Shown: positions 9,546 to 21,700 of the stretch, piece by piece | Numbering within the stretch: the stretch's first letter is position 1 | Layout of the letters: each line of letters opens with the position of its first letter | NCBI GenBank assembly: GCA_011503125.2 | Contig: WWBZ02000001.1 | Span: 186,001 to 250,000 of the forward strand | Direction: 5' to 3' | From: Botryosphaeria dothidea | Taxonomy: Eukaryota > Ascomycota > Dothideomycetes > Botryosphaeriales > Botryosphaeriaceae | Length of the DNA: 64,000 nt | Program-made: the position numbers and the translations under genes | The notes under the pieces: generated by a model | The model's input: the letters and a program-made list of their open reading frames with translations, nothing else | The model's database searches: none | What the model was told of the DNA's origin: nothing

Positions 9546-12235
9546 ATGGCAACCCACAACTTTAAGGTTCTGATAGCCGGTGGAAGTATAGCAGGTCTGG
9601 TCCTCGCCAATATCTTGGAGCAACTCGGCATCGACTTTCTCGTGCTCGAAGCCTACCCAGAAATTGCCCCCCAAGTAGGAGCAAGCATCGGCTTCTTTCC
9701 CAATGGATGTCGCATACTCGACCAGATTGGTTGTTATGATGACATCCGTGCAAAGCTGGATGAGGGCATGACGGACTTGCACTTCAAAAATGCACAGGGC
9801 GTGCCTCTCAACACAATCCAGTTGGCCGGCGAGCACTTTATTGCGAGGTTAGTGCAATGCAGAGGGAACGTCGGCTAGTCAGCATTTTCTAACCAAAATC
9901 ACCACGCAGACACGGTTACGAACCAGTATTTGTTGACCGGCAGATGTCAATTGAAGTGTTCTATGACCATTTGAAAGACAAGTCTAAAGTCCTCGTAGAC
10001 AAGCGGGTGGTCGAGGTCAAGCCTTTGGCAGCCGGAGTCCAAGTGACCACGAAAGATGGTTCAACTTATACCGGGGACATCCTTGTCGGCGCGGACGGCA
10101 TCCACAGCACTGTTAGAAAAGAGATGTGGCGCCTCGGGGATGAACTTTCTCCCGGCTATTTCCCCAAGTCGGATCAGACAGGTTAGTGAAACCACCTTGT
10201 TCAAAAGCTTAGCGATGTCCGACTGACTTGTTCAGACGTTCCTTGTGATTACACCTGCATGTTCGGCATTTCCAACCCTGTTCCCGGCTTCACGAAGTCT
10301 TCATCACATACTTTAGTAGGACAAAACCACAGCTACTTGGTTGTGGATGGTCCGGGTGGCCGCATCTACTGGTTTCTTTTTGTCAAAAATGAACGAACGC
10401 TTCATGGAATGGAGAACGAGATACCTCGGCGCTTCAGCGAGGAAGAGAAGAAAGCGGTGGCGGAGAAGTACTGGAACGACCCCATCTCAGGAAATGTCAC
10501 TTTCGGAGATCTTTACAAGAACAACTTCTCCGCCATCCTGACAGCTCTTCCAGAGTTCGTCTTCACAAAATGGCACTTTGGGAGGATCACCACGATTGGT
10601 GATGCAGTCCACAAGGTCCGCACTGCAATTGCCCACCTAAACTTTCGATCGCTGCAGTGGCTAACCATACATCCAGTTTAATCCAATCTCCGGTCAGGGG
10701 GGCAACAGCGCCATCGAATCCGCCGCCACTCTTGCCACCCAGCTCATCAACATGCTCAAAGAACTTCCAGAGAAACGAAGCCCTTCGGATGCGGAAATCA
10801 CTTCCGTGTTCCAAAAGACCCAAGATATCCGCTACAAGCGAGTGTCAGAAATGGTAGAAGCTGGCCATAAGCAGCAGAGTCTGATGGCTTTGGAAACGCC
10901 CTTCCTGGAATTCTTGGCCTCTCATGTCATCCCGCGCGCGGGTCTAGAGGGAACCTTTGAGAATTTTGCGAAACCATTCCTCACAGCTACACGCCTGCCT
11001 ATGCTGCCTATGCCCAAGCGACCACGCTTCGAGCCATACTACGATGAACGTCCAGCGAGCCAACTAGGTGGTGGCAAGGTAACCATGAGCATTGCTGCTG
11101 TCGTTTTCGCAAGCCTCCTCGTCGGTGCCAAGAAAGCCATGCAGCTGGACTTTGACCTCCTGAGCACAAATACTACTTTCCACGGCGCCCCTCTCAAGAC
11201 CGTCTTCACAGGCATCCCGGCGCTTGCTCATGTACTCAGCCTCATCGTGCCAACCTTCAGCGCCTCCTGCGCTAGAACTGACCCGTCCCATCCTATACAA
11301 TTCGCGTACCTACTGAGCACCCTCTTCCCCATCATCCTAATCTGGACAATCGAGGGATACCGTCAAGCCCACTCAGCAACTCTACTCTCACTGTAAGACC
11401 ATCCCAGCCACCCACTGCAACATCCAGAATCTCCTCAAACTAACCACCCCAACTCCAACACAGCCCCTTCCTCTTCGGCCTCGCCTTCCAAGTCCAAGGC
11501 ATCGGCGTCATCGCGCCCCTCTACTTCCTCATCAGCGTCTGGACGACCTCGCGCCCGCTCTCCACGCGCGCCGTCGGGCGGCCCGTCCCGCCCGCGGTCG
11601 CAGCCTCCATCCTGCCCGCCACGCTCCTCGGCTACGCCATCCCGACCGTCCTGATCTTCCTGCCCTACGCCAACCCCGCCACGCACCAATCCCTCATCGC
11701 CTTCTGGCAGCCCACGCCGCTCGTCGTCTCCGCCCTGACCCACGCCGCCAAGCGCGTCCAGGAGACCCTCCGCCAGCCGACCCCCTTCGACGTGTACGCG
11801 AAGCGCGACCTCGCGCCGCTGCGCCACGCCTACGCCGTCGCGTTCTGGCTGTGCGCGCTGGCGCACGGCGCGGTCGTCGCGCACGTCACGCTGTCGTCGA
11901 TGCCATCCGTCACGTTCGCGCACGTTTTCGGGGAGCTGCCGAGCCCGTTCGCGGCGGCCGCGCCGGCGTCCGCGTCGTGGGAGGAGCAGCTGTTCGTGTA
12001 TCTGAAGTTCGACCTCCTGTTCTCGGCGCTGGCGACGGGGCTGTGGTGCTTGTATAGCGTGTGGGAGCTGCGCAGGAACGGGTGGGTTACGACGAAGGAG
12101 AGCGTGGTGGCTGCGGCTGCGGTGGTGGCGGGGCACGTTGTGGTTGGGCCGGGGGCGGTGTTTGCGGGGACGTGGTGGTGGAGGGAGGGGGCTTGGGCGA
12201 GGGAGGCGTTGTTGCAGGGGAGGGACGAGAATTGA
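9546..12235 (+). CDS. PaxM-type FAD-dependent monooxygenase fused to a C-terminal polytopic membrane domain
   Basis: Five exons: 9546-9847, 9910-10181, 10236-10615, 10677-11392 and 11464-12235; 813 residues. All junctions are GT..AG and keep frame. Residues 1 to about 440 form a class A flavin monooxygenase: [20 protein letters not shown] (FAD-binding Rossmann motif), [10 protein letters not shown] (DG motif) and [20 protein letters not shown] (GD motif plus the Gly-rich substrate-side loop). From about residue 510 the protein carries around seven or eight hydrophobic spans with ordered motifs ([28 protein letters not shown]). PaxM-like enzymes epoxidise prenyl chains or hydroxylate aromatics in meroterpenoid and indole-diterpene pathways; the substrate here is unknown. 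The last exon is far richer in GC at third positions than the first four. The membrane module may form its own enzyme or anchor the flavoprotein (inference). Confidence 0.88.
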
Positions 12236-12508
12236 AGTGTTTCGGTCGGGGACGAGGGTTGGGAGTTTTGAAGTAGGTGAACGTTTGAGACTGCATATGC
12301 GGATTTGTGCGTGGTCGGCTGGAAGCCTTGTAAGAGTATGTGTAAATACGCGTTGGTGAGGAGTTGAAGCATTCATTTGGAAAGATCCGGAAGACCAAGA
12401 AAGCATAGAGCGGGGAATAAGACCATGCATCAAGGAGTTCTTCATTCGGTCGTATATATTGGCTATAGAAACATTCTCCTGAAGGAATCCCAGCCATACA
12501 ATCATCAT

Positions 12509-12934
12509 TCAACGGGGACCAAAGCCAGCTACAGAGTTGCCGCTGAACACCTTGAAGTAAGGTTCCTGGGCAAGATCGCCGGCAGCCTTGGAGGCTTCAA
12601 TTGCCTTCTGCACATAGTCGGCTTTACGGTGAGCCTCAGCAGCGGCCTTGTCCTTGAAACTATGATTCCCGTAAGCGTCAAAGAGACAGAGAACATGGAA
12701 ATGCGGAGACTTACCGCTGGAAGACGACAAGTTCGCCCTCTTCGGTTTCGTGGATGCGGTGGATGAGGCAGCCCGGCTCGTTCTTCTCAACATCGGCAGC
12801 AATACGGGAGAAGCCTTCGAGAGTCTGATGGCATACGTGAGTATCCGCCGTATCGTAGTTGGTTCGGAACTACATACCACAGCCTTTTGGCCCGGCTTGG
12901 GAGTGACGACGGCGATGACGTTAATTTCAGACAT
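12509..12934 (-). CDS. Antibiotic biosynthesis monooxygenase (ABM) domain protein
   Basis: Three exons on the minus strand: 12934-12878, 12824-12715 and 12659-12509; 105 residues. Joined, it reads MSEINVIAVVTPKPGQKAV, then TLEGFSRIAADVEKNEPGCL, IHRIHETEEGELVVFQRF, KDKAAAEAHRKADYVQKAIE and a short tail ending FSGNSVAGFGPR. The ferredoxin-like pattern (I.V....P..., E.GCL.H.I......LVVFQRF.D..A.EAHR) is that of small dimeric ABM-fold proteins, which include cofactor-free quinone-forming monooxygenases and many of unknown role. It ends toward the FAD monooxygenase 270 bases away, so the two could belong together, but such proteins also act alone. Confidence 0.85.
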   Translation of the reverse strand: MSEINVIAVVTPKPGQKAVVCSSEPTTIRRILTYAIRLSKASPVLLPMLRRTSRAASSTASTKPKRANLSSSSGKSPHFHVLCLFDAYGNHSFKDKAAAEAHRKADYVQKAIEASKAAGDLAQEPYFKVFSGNSVAGFGPR

Positions 12935-14068
12935 GATGATGACAGTTTGTTTACTTCTCCAGGAAGTATCAAGAGCAGTTGAACAGAGGATGTGGATGAT
13001 GAGGGCTCTTGAGCAAGTACAGCGGCCCTTTTTGTAGGCGAAGTCCGTACGCAGTCGTCGTCAGCCTACTACCACTATCCAGCCACAGACCGCTACTTTA
13101 GAGACCATTTGAAACTCGCGCCCACTATGCGAAACAAATTACAGCGTTCTTTTGCGTCGACAACTCAACGCCGGCATTGCCGGATGGACATGCCGATACC
13201 CGATTAGGCAATTTTGATGAATCGCCTGCGCTATCCGCCAACACCCGCGTAACACTGCCTGTTTATGCTTACTTGGCGCTTCATAATCACACTATGCCTT
13301 TCGAGCTCCTCTTGTCACGGACGTGCGATATTGTCTTAGATACTGAAATGCACTCTGTTCAACAAAACTGTCTTGCTAGCACTTAGAAGCAATGCGAACT
13401 ACCCCAAGAACATACTTATGATGCAGGAAATTCAAAGGGCTGCAAAAGGTGGTCTCGACCATCCTCTCCAAGTCAATGCAAAACAGAAGCTTTACACAAG
13501 GCACCATCGCACATGATATGCCAAGGGATCCAAGCAGGAAGAGCGGTGGCATGATGTAGCTGATTCTGTGGGCCTATTGGGCTGCTCCATGTGGCTGGGG
13601 TGGTAGTCCCAAGCCTGTCGGGTCCTCTGGATGCTGCAAAAGCATGATTCAATGGAGTGCTGAGACACCACGTGTTCTCGGGATGTGGGGTTCCCTGAAA
13701 TCGGAAGTTGTGTTTTAAAGTTCAAAAAGGCCGGGAAAAACCGAGGGGTGACGAGTACCTTGTAGCCATCAATACTAAAGGATTTAGAGATGGTGTAGAA
13801 GAATTATTGATATGAGAGCCTTGAGCCTTGCTACAAGACGAGAGGTGGCTGTTGAACCTCGACCACTTTTGGACAAAGAGCACATGTCGCCGAGTGCGTT
13901 TATTGTTGGAAAGGTCCGGTATTCCGAAGACAACCGAGAATCAGAAAACAATGACTAACAAACAGAAGGATCAAGGCTCTTTGTGAAACGAAATCATTGC
14001 ATTCTTATTGCTAGCAGAGTAAATAGAAACGGATATCTAAGATAATAACAGATTACTTTTTCAGCCGC
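12935..14068. other. Intergenic, nothing convincing
   Basis: Upstream region of the ABM gene and 3' flank of the GPI-protein gene. Open frames are short and overlapping. Confidence 0.5.
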
Positions 14069-15866
14069 TCAAAGCAGGGCATGAACACCAACAACACCAA
14101 CGAACAGGGACCAGCCTGCAAAGAAGCCGCCCTTGCCAGCAGCGCTGTCCTTTACGCTCGCCGCTGTGATGACATTGGAGCTTCCCTGGCCTGCTGCCTG
14201 AGGCTCGCTGCTTGATGCCTCGCTTTCCTCAGTGGTCCCTCCGGTGCTGGAACTGGACTCACCCTCGGAGCTGCTGGATTCTCCCTCTGAGCTAGCCTCG
14301 CCTCCCTCTGCACTTGATTCACCTCCCTCGGAAGTGGACTCGCCTTCATCGGAGCTGCTCTTGCTCTCGCCGCTTTCACTCTCACCTCCACTTTCACTGC
14401 TCTCGCTTTCGCTGCCTTCTTCTCCGGCTCCAACGCCAGCTCCAACTCCTGCACCTACACCTGCTCCAACTCCAGCCCCAACTCCAGCTCCGACACCAGC
14501 TCCTACGCCCGCACCCTCGCCTGCGCCCTCAGCCTCTCCCTCCTCGCTCTCTCCACTCTCAGTTCCTTCACTTTCAGCTCCCTCACTTTCAGCTCCCTCA
14601 CTTTCAACCTCTCCACTCTCGGTCTCTCCTTCCTCTGATTCGCTACCTACGAGTAACAGGTTAGAAGATCCTTTTGAGAACAGAAAAATGCTTATACCTT
14701 CGGCTTCTCCGCCCTCTGCCTCTCCACCTTCCGCGGCTTCCTCGCCACCCTCAGCTTCGGCCCCTGTAATACATGAGTCGGGACCGAAACATCGAATTTG
14801 TGAGATATTGCTTACCATAAGCCCCTCCAGCACCGCCCTTTCCACCTGAATAAATAAGTCAGTAGATGCACTTGAAGTGCAGAAGAGGATGGGGAGCTAA
14901 CCCGTGCCGCCCTGCTCAGCGGTGCCACCCAGGCCGCCTGGTGCAAGTTAGTAAAGCTTGTTTAAAGAGCTCAATGCGAAGCTTACCTTCTCCGCCTTCG
15001 CCTCCTGCACCACCTCCAGCGCCTCCCTTGCCTCCTGAATCTTATTATTAAACGTTCTCTCGGACTCATTGGGTACAAGTTGAGAGATAGAATACCTTCA
15101 CCACCCTCTCCTCCTTCTCCAGCAGCTCCACCAGCACCGCCTAAAGCATACTATTAGCAAGGTTATTCAATATATGAGATCAAGTATGTAACTTACCTTT
15201 TCCGCCGGCGCCTCCCGCTTCTTCCTCGCCTGCGGCCTCTTCTCCTTCGGCGCTTTCACCCTCTGCATTCTCTCCTTCGGCACTCTCGCCTTCAGCGCTT
15301 TCATCCTCAGCGCTCTCGCCTTCAGCACTCTCAGCTTCTCCCTCGGCGCTCTCGGCTTCTCCCTCTGCGCTCTCCCCCTCCCCTTCCGCGCTCTCCCCTT
15401 CAGCGCTAGCCTCTCCCTCTCCTTCGGCACTCTCCCCTGCCAACCCGTCAGCATCAAGCTCCCCACCAACCGTCCCCAGACTCCCCGGCGCACCGGGCGT
15501 TCCCGGCACCGACGCGCCTCCACGGCCGGCCTGCGGCGCAGAGCCCGCCTGAGGCAAGAGGGAGGAAGAAGAAGTCTCACCAGTCGATGACGCTCCGGCT
15601 CCGACGCCCGCGCCCTCGCCGGCTCCGTTGAGCCCGGCTTCTTCTTCTTCTTCTGTCGATTCGCCCTCCTGGCGGGGGGCGAGGGTGAACCAGCGCTTGG
15701 TTTTGTCGTTGTTGTTGAGGGCGAGGGGTACGGTGGTCAGGTCGCTGTTGCTGCTGCTGTCCAGGGCGGCACGGCGCTCGATGGCATAGACGGTGTCGTG
15801 CGGTCCGGGGGCAGCGTGGGCGGAGGCAGCGAGGAGGGCGGTGGTGGTGGCGAGTGCGAAGCGCAT
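14069..15866 (-). CDS. Secreted Gly/Ser/Glu-rich protein, probably GPI-anchored
   Basis: Seven exons on the minus strand: 15866-15197, 15140-15096, 15034-14987, 14937-14902, 14845-14816, 14763-14698 and 14646-14069; 490 residues. A signal peptide opens it (MRFALATTTALLAASAHAAP), followed by a charged segment with KRWFTLAPRQ (a possible Kex2-like KR site). Next come Gly/Ala regions and long SAEGE-type repeats. Exons 2-6 are 45, 48, 36, 30 and 66 bases, all phase 1-1, each beginning and ending within a Gly codon and encoding mostly Gly/Ala/Glu. The last exon carries ESEGA-type repeats, about eight GVGA units and a Ser-rich stalk. It ends in a small-residue site (DSAAGKGG) plus a hydrophobic tail, which suggests a GPI anchor. 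Probable cell wall or surface protein; function unknown. Confidence 0.85.
14425..14530 (-). repeat. GVGA-coding 12-bp minisatellite in the GPI-protein gene
   Basis: About eight tandem units of roughly 12 bases (plus strand: CTCCAACTCCAGCCCCAACT-like) encode Gly-Val-Gly-Ala. In-frame expansion would lengthen the flexible stalk without disrupting the gene. Boundaries are approximate. Confidence 0.85.
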
Positions 15867-18704
15867 CTTGACTGGATATTATGGGGGGTGGGTATTATGT
15901 AACAAAAAAAAGTGAGGCCTGCTCGGGAAAGTCTGAAGAAGAGGGAGATTGGTGAGGCCTGCTCGGAAACTCTAGAAGAGAAGTAGAGATCTTGTCGAGT
16001 GATGTGGAGCTTCGCCAGCACTGACGACGGGCTTATATATCAGAGCTGTCGAAGTGTTGCTATACCCATCGGCCCCTACACCTCTCCGCCCTCTTCGTGT
16101 CTCGTCCGTCACTGCAGCCGCGCACGCGGAGGCTTGGCGACAAGAGGTGCCTGTTTGAGAAGGCTGTCCGTGAGCAGCGAGATGTGTGCGGTGCATACAT
16201 CGGCTGGTGTGTCTCCGGCCCAGGGTGGCAGTCGCAGGCTGGTGCCAAGAGCGGCAGCTCCCAGCTCCCAGACGGAGTGGTTGAGGACTGCCCCTTTGAG
16301 CCTCCTGCCAAACCGATGTAGCTCCTATTTGAACCCAAAGACGCAGTTCTTGGCGTCTGGACTCCTTCAGAGGTCACCGGTGGTGAAGGATCCCAGTGGG
16401 AACTGGGTTGCTGCTTACCCTAAGCTCGGAAACTTCCATATCAAGCCATTACATGTGATCAGGCCGTTTCTACTGCTTTGTGAAGAAGTTCAGCATCTCA
16501 AATTCAATTGATCCAAGCGCAAGCCGCCAATCGTGTCTTAAAATGCTGGTGTGGAAGTACCTGAGGACAAGCTTGCGGCTCTTTCCTTCCCCACACTCGC
16601 AGGGTCGGCTCTTGATATCGCCAAGAGCACACAAGAACGACAAGAGGGTTTCCAAGAGGTTTTGGATGTGCTTCGCTGTTCTGGGCGTCTTGTTCTTCAG
16701 AAGAAGAAAGAGGCGGGCGAGAAGGAGTCGCGCCGAGAAGAAAGGAAAAGAATGCATCCTCAGGCCGCTTATCCCCCGGGACAGAGTTTCACCTGTGTGT
16801 CGTCATCTCCGCCAACGCCAATAACGGCATTGGCGCCATGCCTGAAACAACCGCCGCTGCCAACTTCGATCCATGCCTTTCCAGATGAGGGAATCTCTCG
16901 GGTCGGGCTGGTCGGAACGCCGCGATTCTTGGTAAGAGCTTGGTTGCACAATCGTCCCTTTGGTAGCATCTTGCCGCCATCTTGCCGTCGCATCATCAGG
17001 CAACTCCCACGTTCGAGATCGGGCTCTTACACTTTCGGCAGCGTACATTGGGCTGCACTTAGTTCTAACCCTTGACAATACAAGGTCTGCATTTCCGAAA
17101 ACGGAAAAATTAGAGAGGATAGAGCGGCCCTGACATTCCGCGGCATTTCAAAGCATGTGAGATACCCTTTAAGTCCTCCAAGCCGAGAGCGGAACAAGAC
17201 TTCCAGTACGGTTCTGTAAGTAAAATCAGTAGATCAATTCCTGCGGGTTTCGAATTCAGAGGATCGTGGGGTTTCCATCAAGGAATGCCTTGGCCATGCC
17301 CTTCTCTACCATTCCCGAGGCTCAGAAGCAATTGGATCATACTTATTGAGGCAGAACAGAAACCTGTATGCGGCATATTGTCCAATATGTGGCGCGGATC
17401 CAGCCAATGGCGACATTAATCGCGGAGGAAGGAATACAGCGCCGGACCTCGGCGCCAAGGTCGGGACCATGAAGTGTCGCAGAGGGTGTGATAAACTATA
17501 CAGTGGCAGTGATAGGATTCAGGCGCATAAGTAGTCTGATACGCCTGGGCGACTACGTGCTGAGCTCTCATAGATAGCTCCTGGCTCAGCAGCAGTCTAA
17601 AAATCAGTGGCAAGATCTGGGTCGATTGCTGATTCGGCTGGCCGGAGGGCTTGAATCACATTCCTTCATTGACCTCCGTGACCTCGCGTACCTCATAGCT
17701 CTTGGCGGTGACGAGGCACGGGAGCATGGCGGAGCGGAGACAGGAAGGATCCCAGTCTCCTGCATGGTTGCTCATCTCGGCTTTACCGGCCAGCTCTTGA
17801 GCTCTCTACTCTGCCGTACGCGTTCTAGTGAAATTCGGGGCGCATTAGCGGATATGGGAAGCCTCAGCGTAAAGGCAGTATGAAACATGAGTTTCTCTCG
17901 GTGCTGAGGTAGGATCCCACTGTACGCTCTCATCCACTCCCTCATTAGCCTACAGCCTCAAAAGGCTGGCGTGCGTGAAGCGAGGAGGCGTCGCGGCGGC
18001 GGAAGACATGTGTGCCGAAGGCGTGGCAGGATCAGGCTTCGATTTTGCGGGCGGTGAGACGAAGAATGTGGGTCGAGATGGATAGTAACGATGGCGCTAA
18101 GGAGCTCGGCAGGGAATTTTCATATGCCGGTGGTATTTGTTGTGGAGCATGGAAGGTAGATCTCCAGTGTTCTGATGTGTTCTTACGTGTGATCTAGGTC
18201 CTGGTGCTTTAAAGTATTTGTGATGCCGCTTCAAGGGAGCATGGTGTAGGCTTGTCCTGAAGTGAGAGGGGGAATAAGCGACAAGGAAGAGACACTGCAC
18301 TTCCACGCGAGCTGCAAGGATTATAACTGCAAAATATGCCCGTGTGCTTCCAAACAAACAGAAGGAGGAAGGGTTGCAGATAGGCTATCAAGGTGCAAAA
18401 GGGAGTGAAGAACATGGTGGTTGTGAAGTGTTAAGGGCAAAGATTCCAAAACTGGAGCCACCCTGCCACAAATCCTGCACAAAACAAACACACGATTTCC
18501 AAAGAACAGCAAAACCACGACCACAATCATCGTCATCATCATCATCTTCATATACAACTCGGAACGCTAAGACTCCACTTATGCCCCCGATGTACCATCC
18601 ACGCTTACAAAAGGTATGTATATCTCACACGTTATGCCTCCCAACGACCTCGAATACTTCTCAACACGAGCATCACCCCCTTACTCCCGCTCGCTCTCCC
18701 ACCG
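15867..18704. other. Long intergenic region, no supported gene
   Basis: 2.8 kb between the start of the GPI-protein gene and the last exon of the carnitine acetyltransferase gene, both on the minus strand. The left 130 bases hold a short direct repeat and the GPI gene's promoter. A CAT/TCA run lies near 18527-18548. Plus-strand frames such as 16551-17075 show no domain and are interrupted in any conserved reading; I call no gene. Confidence 0.45.
15912..15987. repeat. Two imperfect 40-base direct copies in the GPI-gene leader
   Basis: GTGAGGCCTGCTCGG occurs at 15912-15926 and 15952-15966, followed in both copies by a similar A/G-rich segment. They lie 45-120 bases upstream of the ATG at 15866, likely in the 5' UTR or core promoter. 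Confidence 0.85.
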
Positions 18705-21700
18705 TCAGTAATCCGCCAGCTTCAGCCTTCTTCCGATATTCCTCCTCACCACCTCCTTGCTCTCGTTCATCAGCAGCGCGTCCTGCTGTTCGTGCTTTGC
18801 CTTGAGGGCTGCCTGCAGCATGCCCGAGTCGAAGAAGCCATCTAGATGTGAGACGTAAAAATAAGCATGTAACTTTCTTCAAAGGAAAAAGATGGGAAAA
18901 ACGGTGACTGGAAAAGGAGAGACAAGAAATTGTGCGAAGGATGCTTGGGCCTGCCAGAGCCGCCGCTGAGCCAAAACACCAAGAAGCGCCCGCTCAAGAT
19001 AAAAGAGAAAAGAGAAAAGGTTAAAGCACAAAGCTCTAGTCTAGAAATCTAATCTAGGATAGGATGAAAACAATCTTGTCTAGGAACAGGCGAAACCACG
19101 TCAGAGCGCAGGGAGGTCGGAAAACGCAGCCTGCGGTTGGCGTCGCTTCGCAACAGAGCGCTTGACTAAGCTCGCTGGCAAAATGATCCTTGGCGAACAT
19201 TCGATCTCCTTCTTCAGCGGGCTCTGAAACGGCGAACTCGGCGGCGTTGGCAGGCCATCGTGGAAGGAGCACGAACGCTCCCTCGCGGCGGCATCGCTCT
19301 CCCCACCGCCACGGCAGGTGCAAGGAGGCGGGGTGGTCGACGATGAAGGGGGGGTGGAAGAAGCAGAAACAGGAGGAGAACGGAAATGAGATTGGGAAGA
19401 GGAGGGGGACCCACATCCGCCAAGGCCTTCGTCGTCGCTTTCGCCCACCATGCTGTCGGTCGCCGGCGTCTGCACGCCGGGCTTGCTGCCCGGCTCTCCG
19501 AGTATCTTGCGGCCGCGGCTCTTCATGCGGCTGGCGCTCATCTTCTCTTGGTGCTCTTCCGCCTCGCGCGCACGACTGGCACCCTTCGTTGCCGACGCGC
19601 CGCGGCGGCGGGTTTGACGAAGGAGTTTACGGATCTCCAGGAAGTAGGCCTCAATAGCATCAATGAAGCGGGCAGTCTGCCTGTGCTTGGAGCTGGCGCA
19701 GATGGAAATGGACCCGTCTTTGATGATGTATCCGATACCGAAGCCATCGCCGGAGGTCGGGCCAAAGCCAAATTGACGGAGACAAGGGTTGCCACAGTTT
19801 GAAGTTGACAGGATGGTAGTGTTGAGGCGGTCCCAGCCAGCGTCAGCAAAAAGCGACGGCATCCTGTGTTCGACATGTTGGACGGGTGGGCCTGTGGAGA
19901 TAGAACCGTCTTCTGAAAGCATCGAGTTACGACCCGGACTGCCGACAATCTGCTCCGAGCCGATTGGACTGGCACTGGATCCCCGAAGGGAGTCGGTATA
20001 GCTAGCGTTATCTGTGTAGGAACCCTCATCGTCGAGTTGGCGCTGCCAAATGCAGTAGAGAGCATACAAGTGTCTGTCTTGACCCTGTGCCTTTGCGCAT
20101 TCCCTGGTGACGCCGACGTGCTTCTCGCACGCTCTGCGAAGAGCTTCGACCTTATCTGCCGCCGGGTTGTCGTTCCAGAAAGTCTGTACGAACTCGACTG
20201 ACTCTTGCGTCACAGGCCTGATTGCCTCGGTCCGACCATGGTAGAACATTTTGGTCATGGCAGGCTCATAGACGCACTCCATCCGACCATAGAGGCCGTA
20301 ATAGGCGGCTTGGAACGCCATCTGCACAAAAGCGTCCGGCGAGAATCCCATCGAAGTCATGAAGTTCTTGCCGTAGTGCCCGAATTCGAGAGTCTGGAAC
20401 TCGTTCTGCTGAATGAGGTCGGCAAGCCTCGTCTCTGCAAAGCGCAAGGCGGTGCTAAGTTCGGGAACCATATCCCACTCCAGCTTGTGCGGTGTCGTGC
20501 TTACGTCTCCAAAGCTGGCAGGGTCGCGCTTGGAGGGGTCAGGACTGCTAGAAGCCCACAGACTGGGGGCTTGGCCGTTGATGGTGCGGGCGAATCTGAG
20601 AATGGTGTCTGTATACACATCACTGGCGAAGCGGAGGACAGTGTGACCGTCGACACCAGTATGCTCGAAGTTGATACCTGCGCTACCGTTCTTGCAGACG
20701 ATGATCTGGAGCTTGTCGTACCATCTGTTGGTGCAAGTCCCGACCTGAACGCCACGCTCGATCTTGCTGGTTCCGCACAGCATGTTCATGCAAAGATCCG
20801 CACCCGTTGTGGGCTCAGTATAGTCCAGGCAGAGAATGAACAAGGCTGAGTCCACGATGTTCAAGCAGTCGGAGTTGTTGGACCCTTCATCTCTGTGGAG
20901 AACGTCCCTCAGGCCGGACCAGACCTTGCGGTTCTCAGTACTGAGCACACCAAGGGCGCCCTTGGCGGCATCCTGGATCGGAATTACTGCAGCATCTTCA
21001 ATGATGGCCTCCAGGTTGAGCGAGATATCTTTCTCCGTCATGATGAGATCGGAGTTGTCATCCAACACATCGAACCAGTAGAATTGACCGTGGCAGAGAA
21101 CGACCACGTGCTTCGCGTTCGGGTCCTGGCCGATCTGACAGCCATTTTCGGTGGGTATTCTGGCAGTACCGAACAACCTCGAGTACTGGTACATGCAAAG
21201 CGGCTGACCACGCACTGTATCGGGAGGCAGCTCTTCCTTCCGCACGGCACGCACAAATGACAGAGCGGACACGACCAGAGATGCCGCGCGGGTGACTTGA
21301 TTGTTCCTGGCCGGGGTCGGATCATCCTCCAGCAGGAAGAATGGGTTCAAGTTAAGGACAACAGGGTTGTCGAAGTTCAGATAAGAGTCATACCCTACTT
21401 CCGGTCAGCCGAGAGACGGGTAAAAAGCATGTAGATGGCGTGCTTACAGAACTGCTCGATGTAGTTTGACTTGCCGGCGGCATATTTCTTGAGCTTTTCC
21501 TGGAGATCCGGACCGTCGGTCTTCAGGAAGTCGCGGATGGCAGCACGGGTTTCTTGCTGTTCCTTGGGAGACTGAAGAGGCTCGAGTGCGGCTAGATACT
21601 TGTTGCACGAGGCTTCCAGGTCCGGGATGGGGAGCTTCGGCAGCTTGTCCTGAGCAGCAAAGGTGATACCCGGCTTGGAGTTTGGGTTTCTCGCGGTGCC

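Noticed and set aside
16551..17075. 174-codon plus-strand frame in the large gene-poor gap
   Set aside because: Charged low-complexity stretch without domain or coding bias over its whole length.
19101..19414. Read-through C-terminus of the carnitine acetyltransferase as the main product
   Set aside because: It is low complexity, while splicing to 18841-18705 gives a better coding-biased end; kept as an alternative form.
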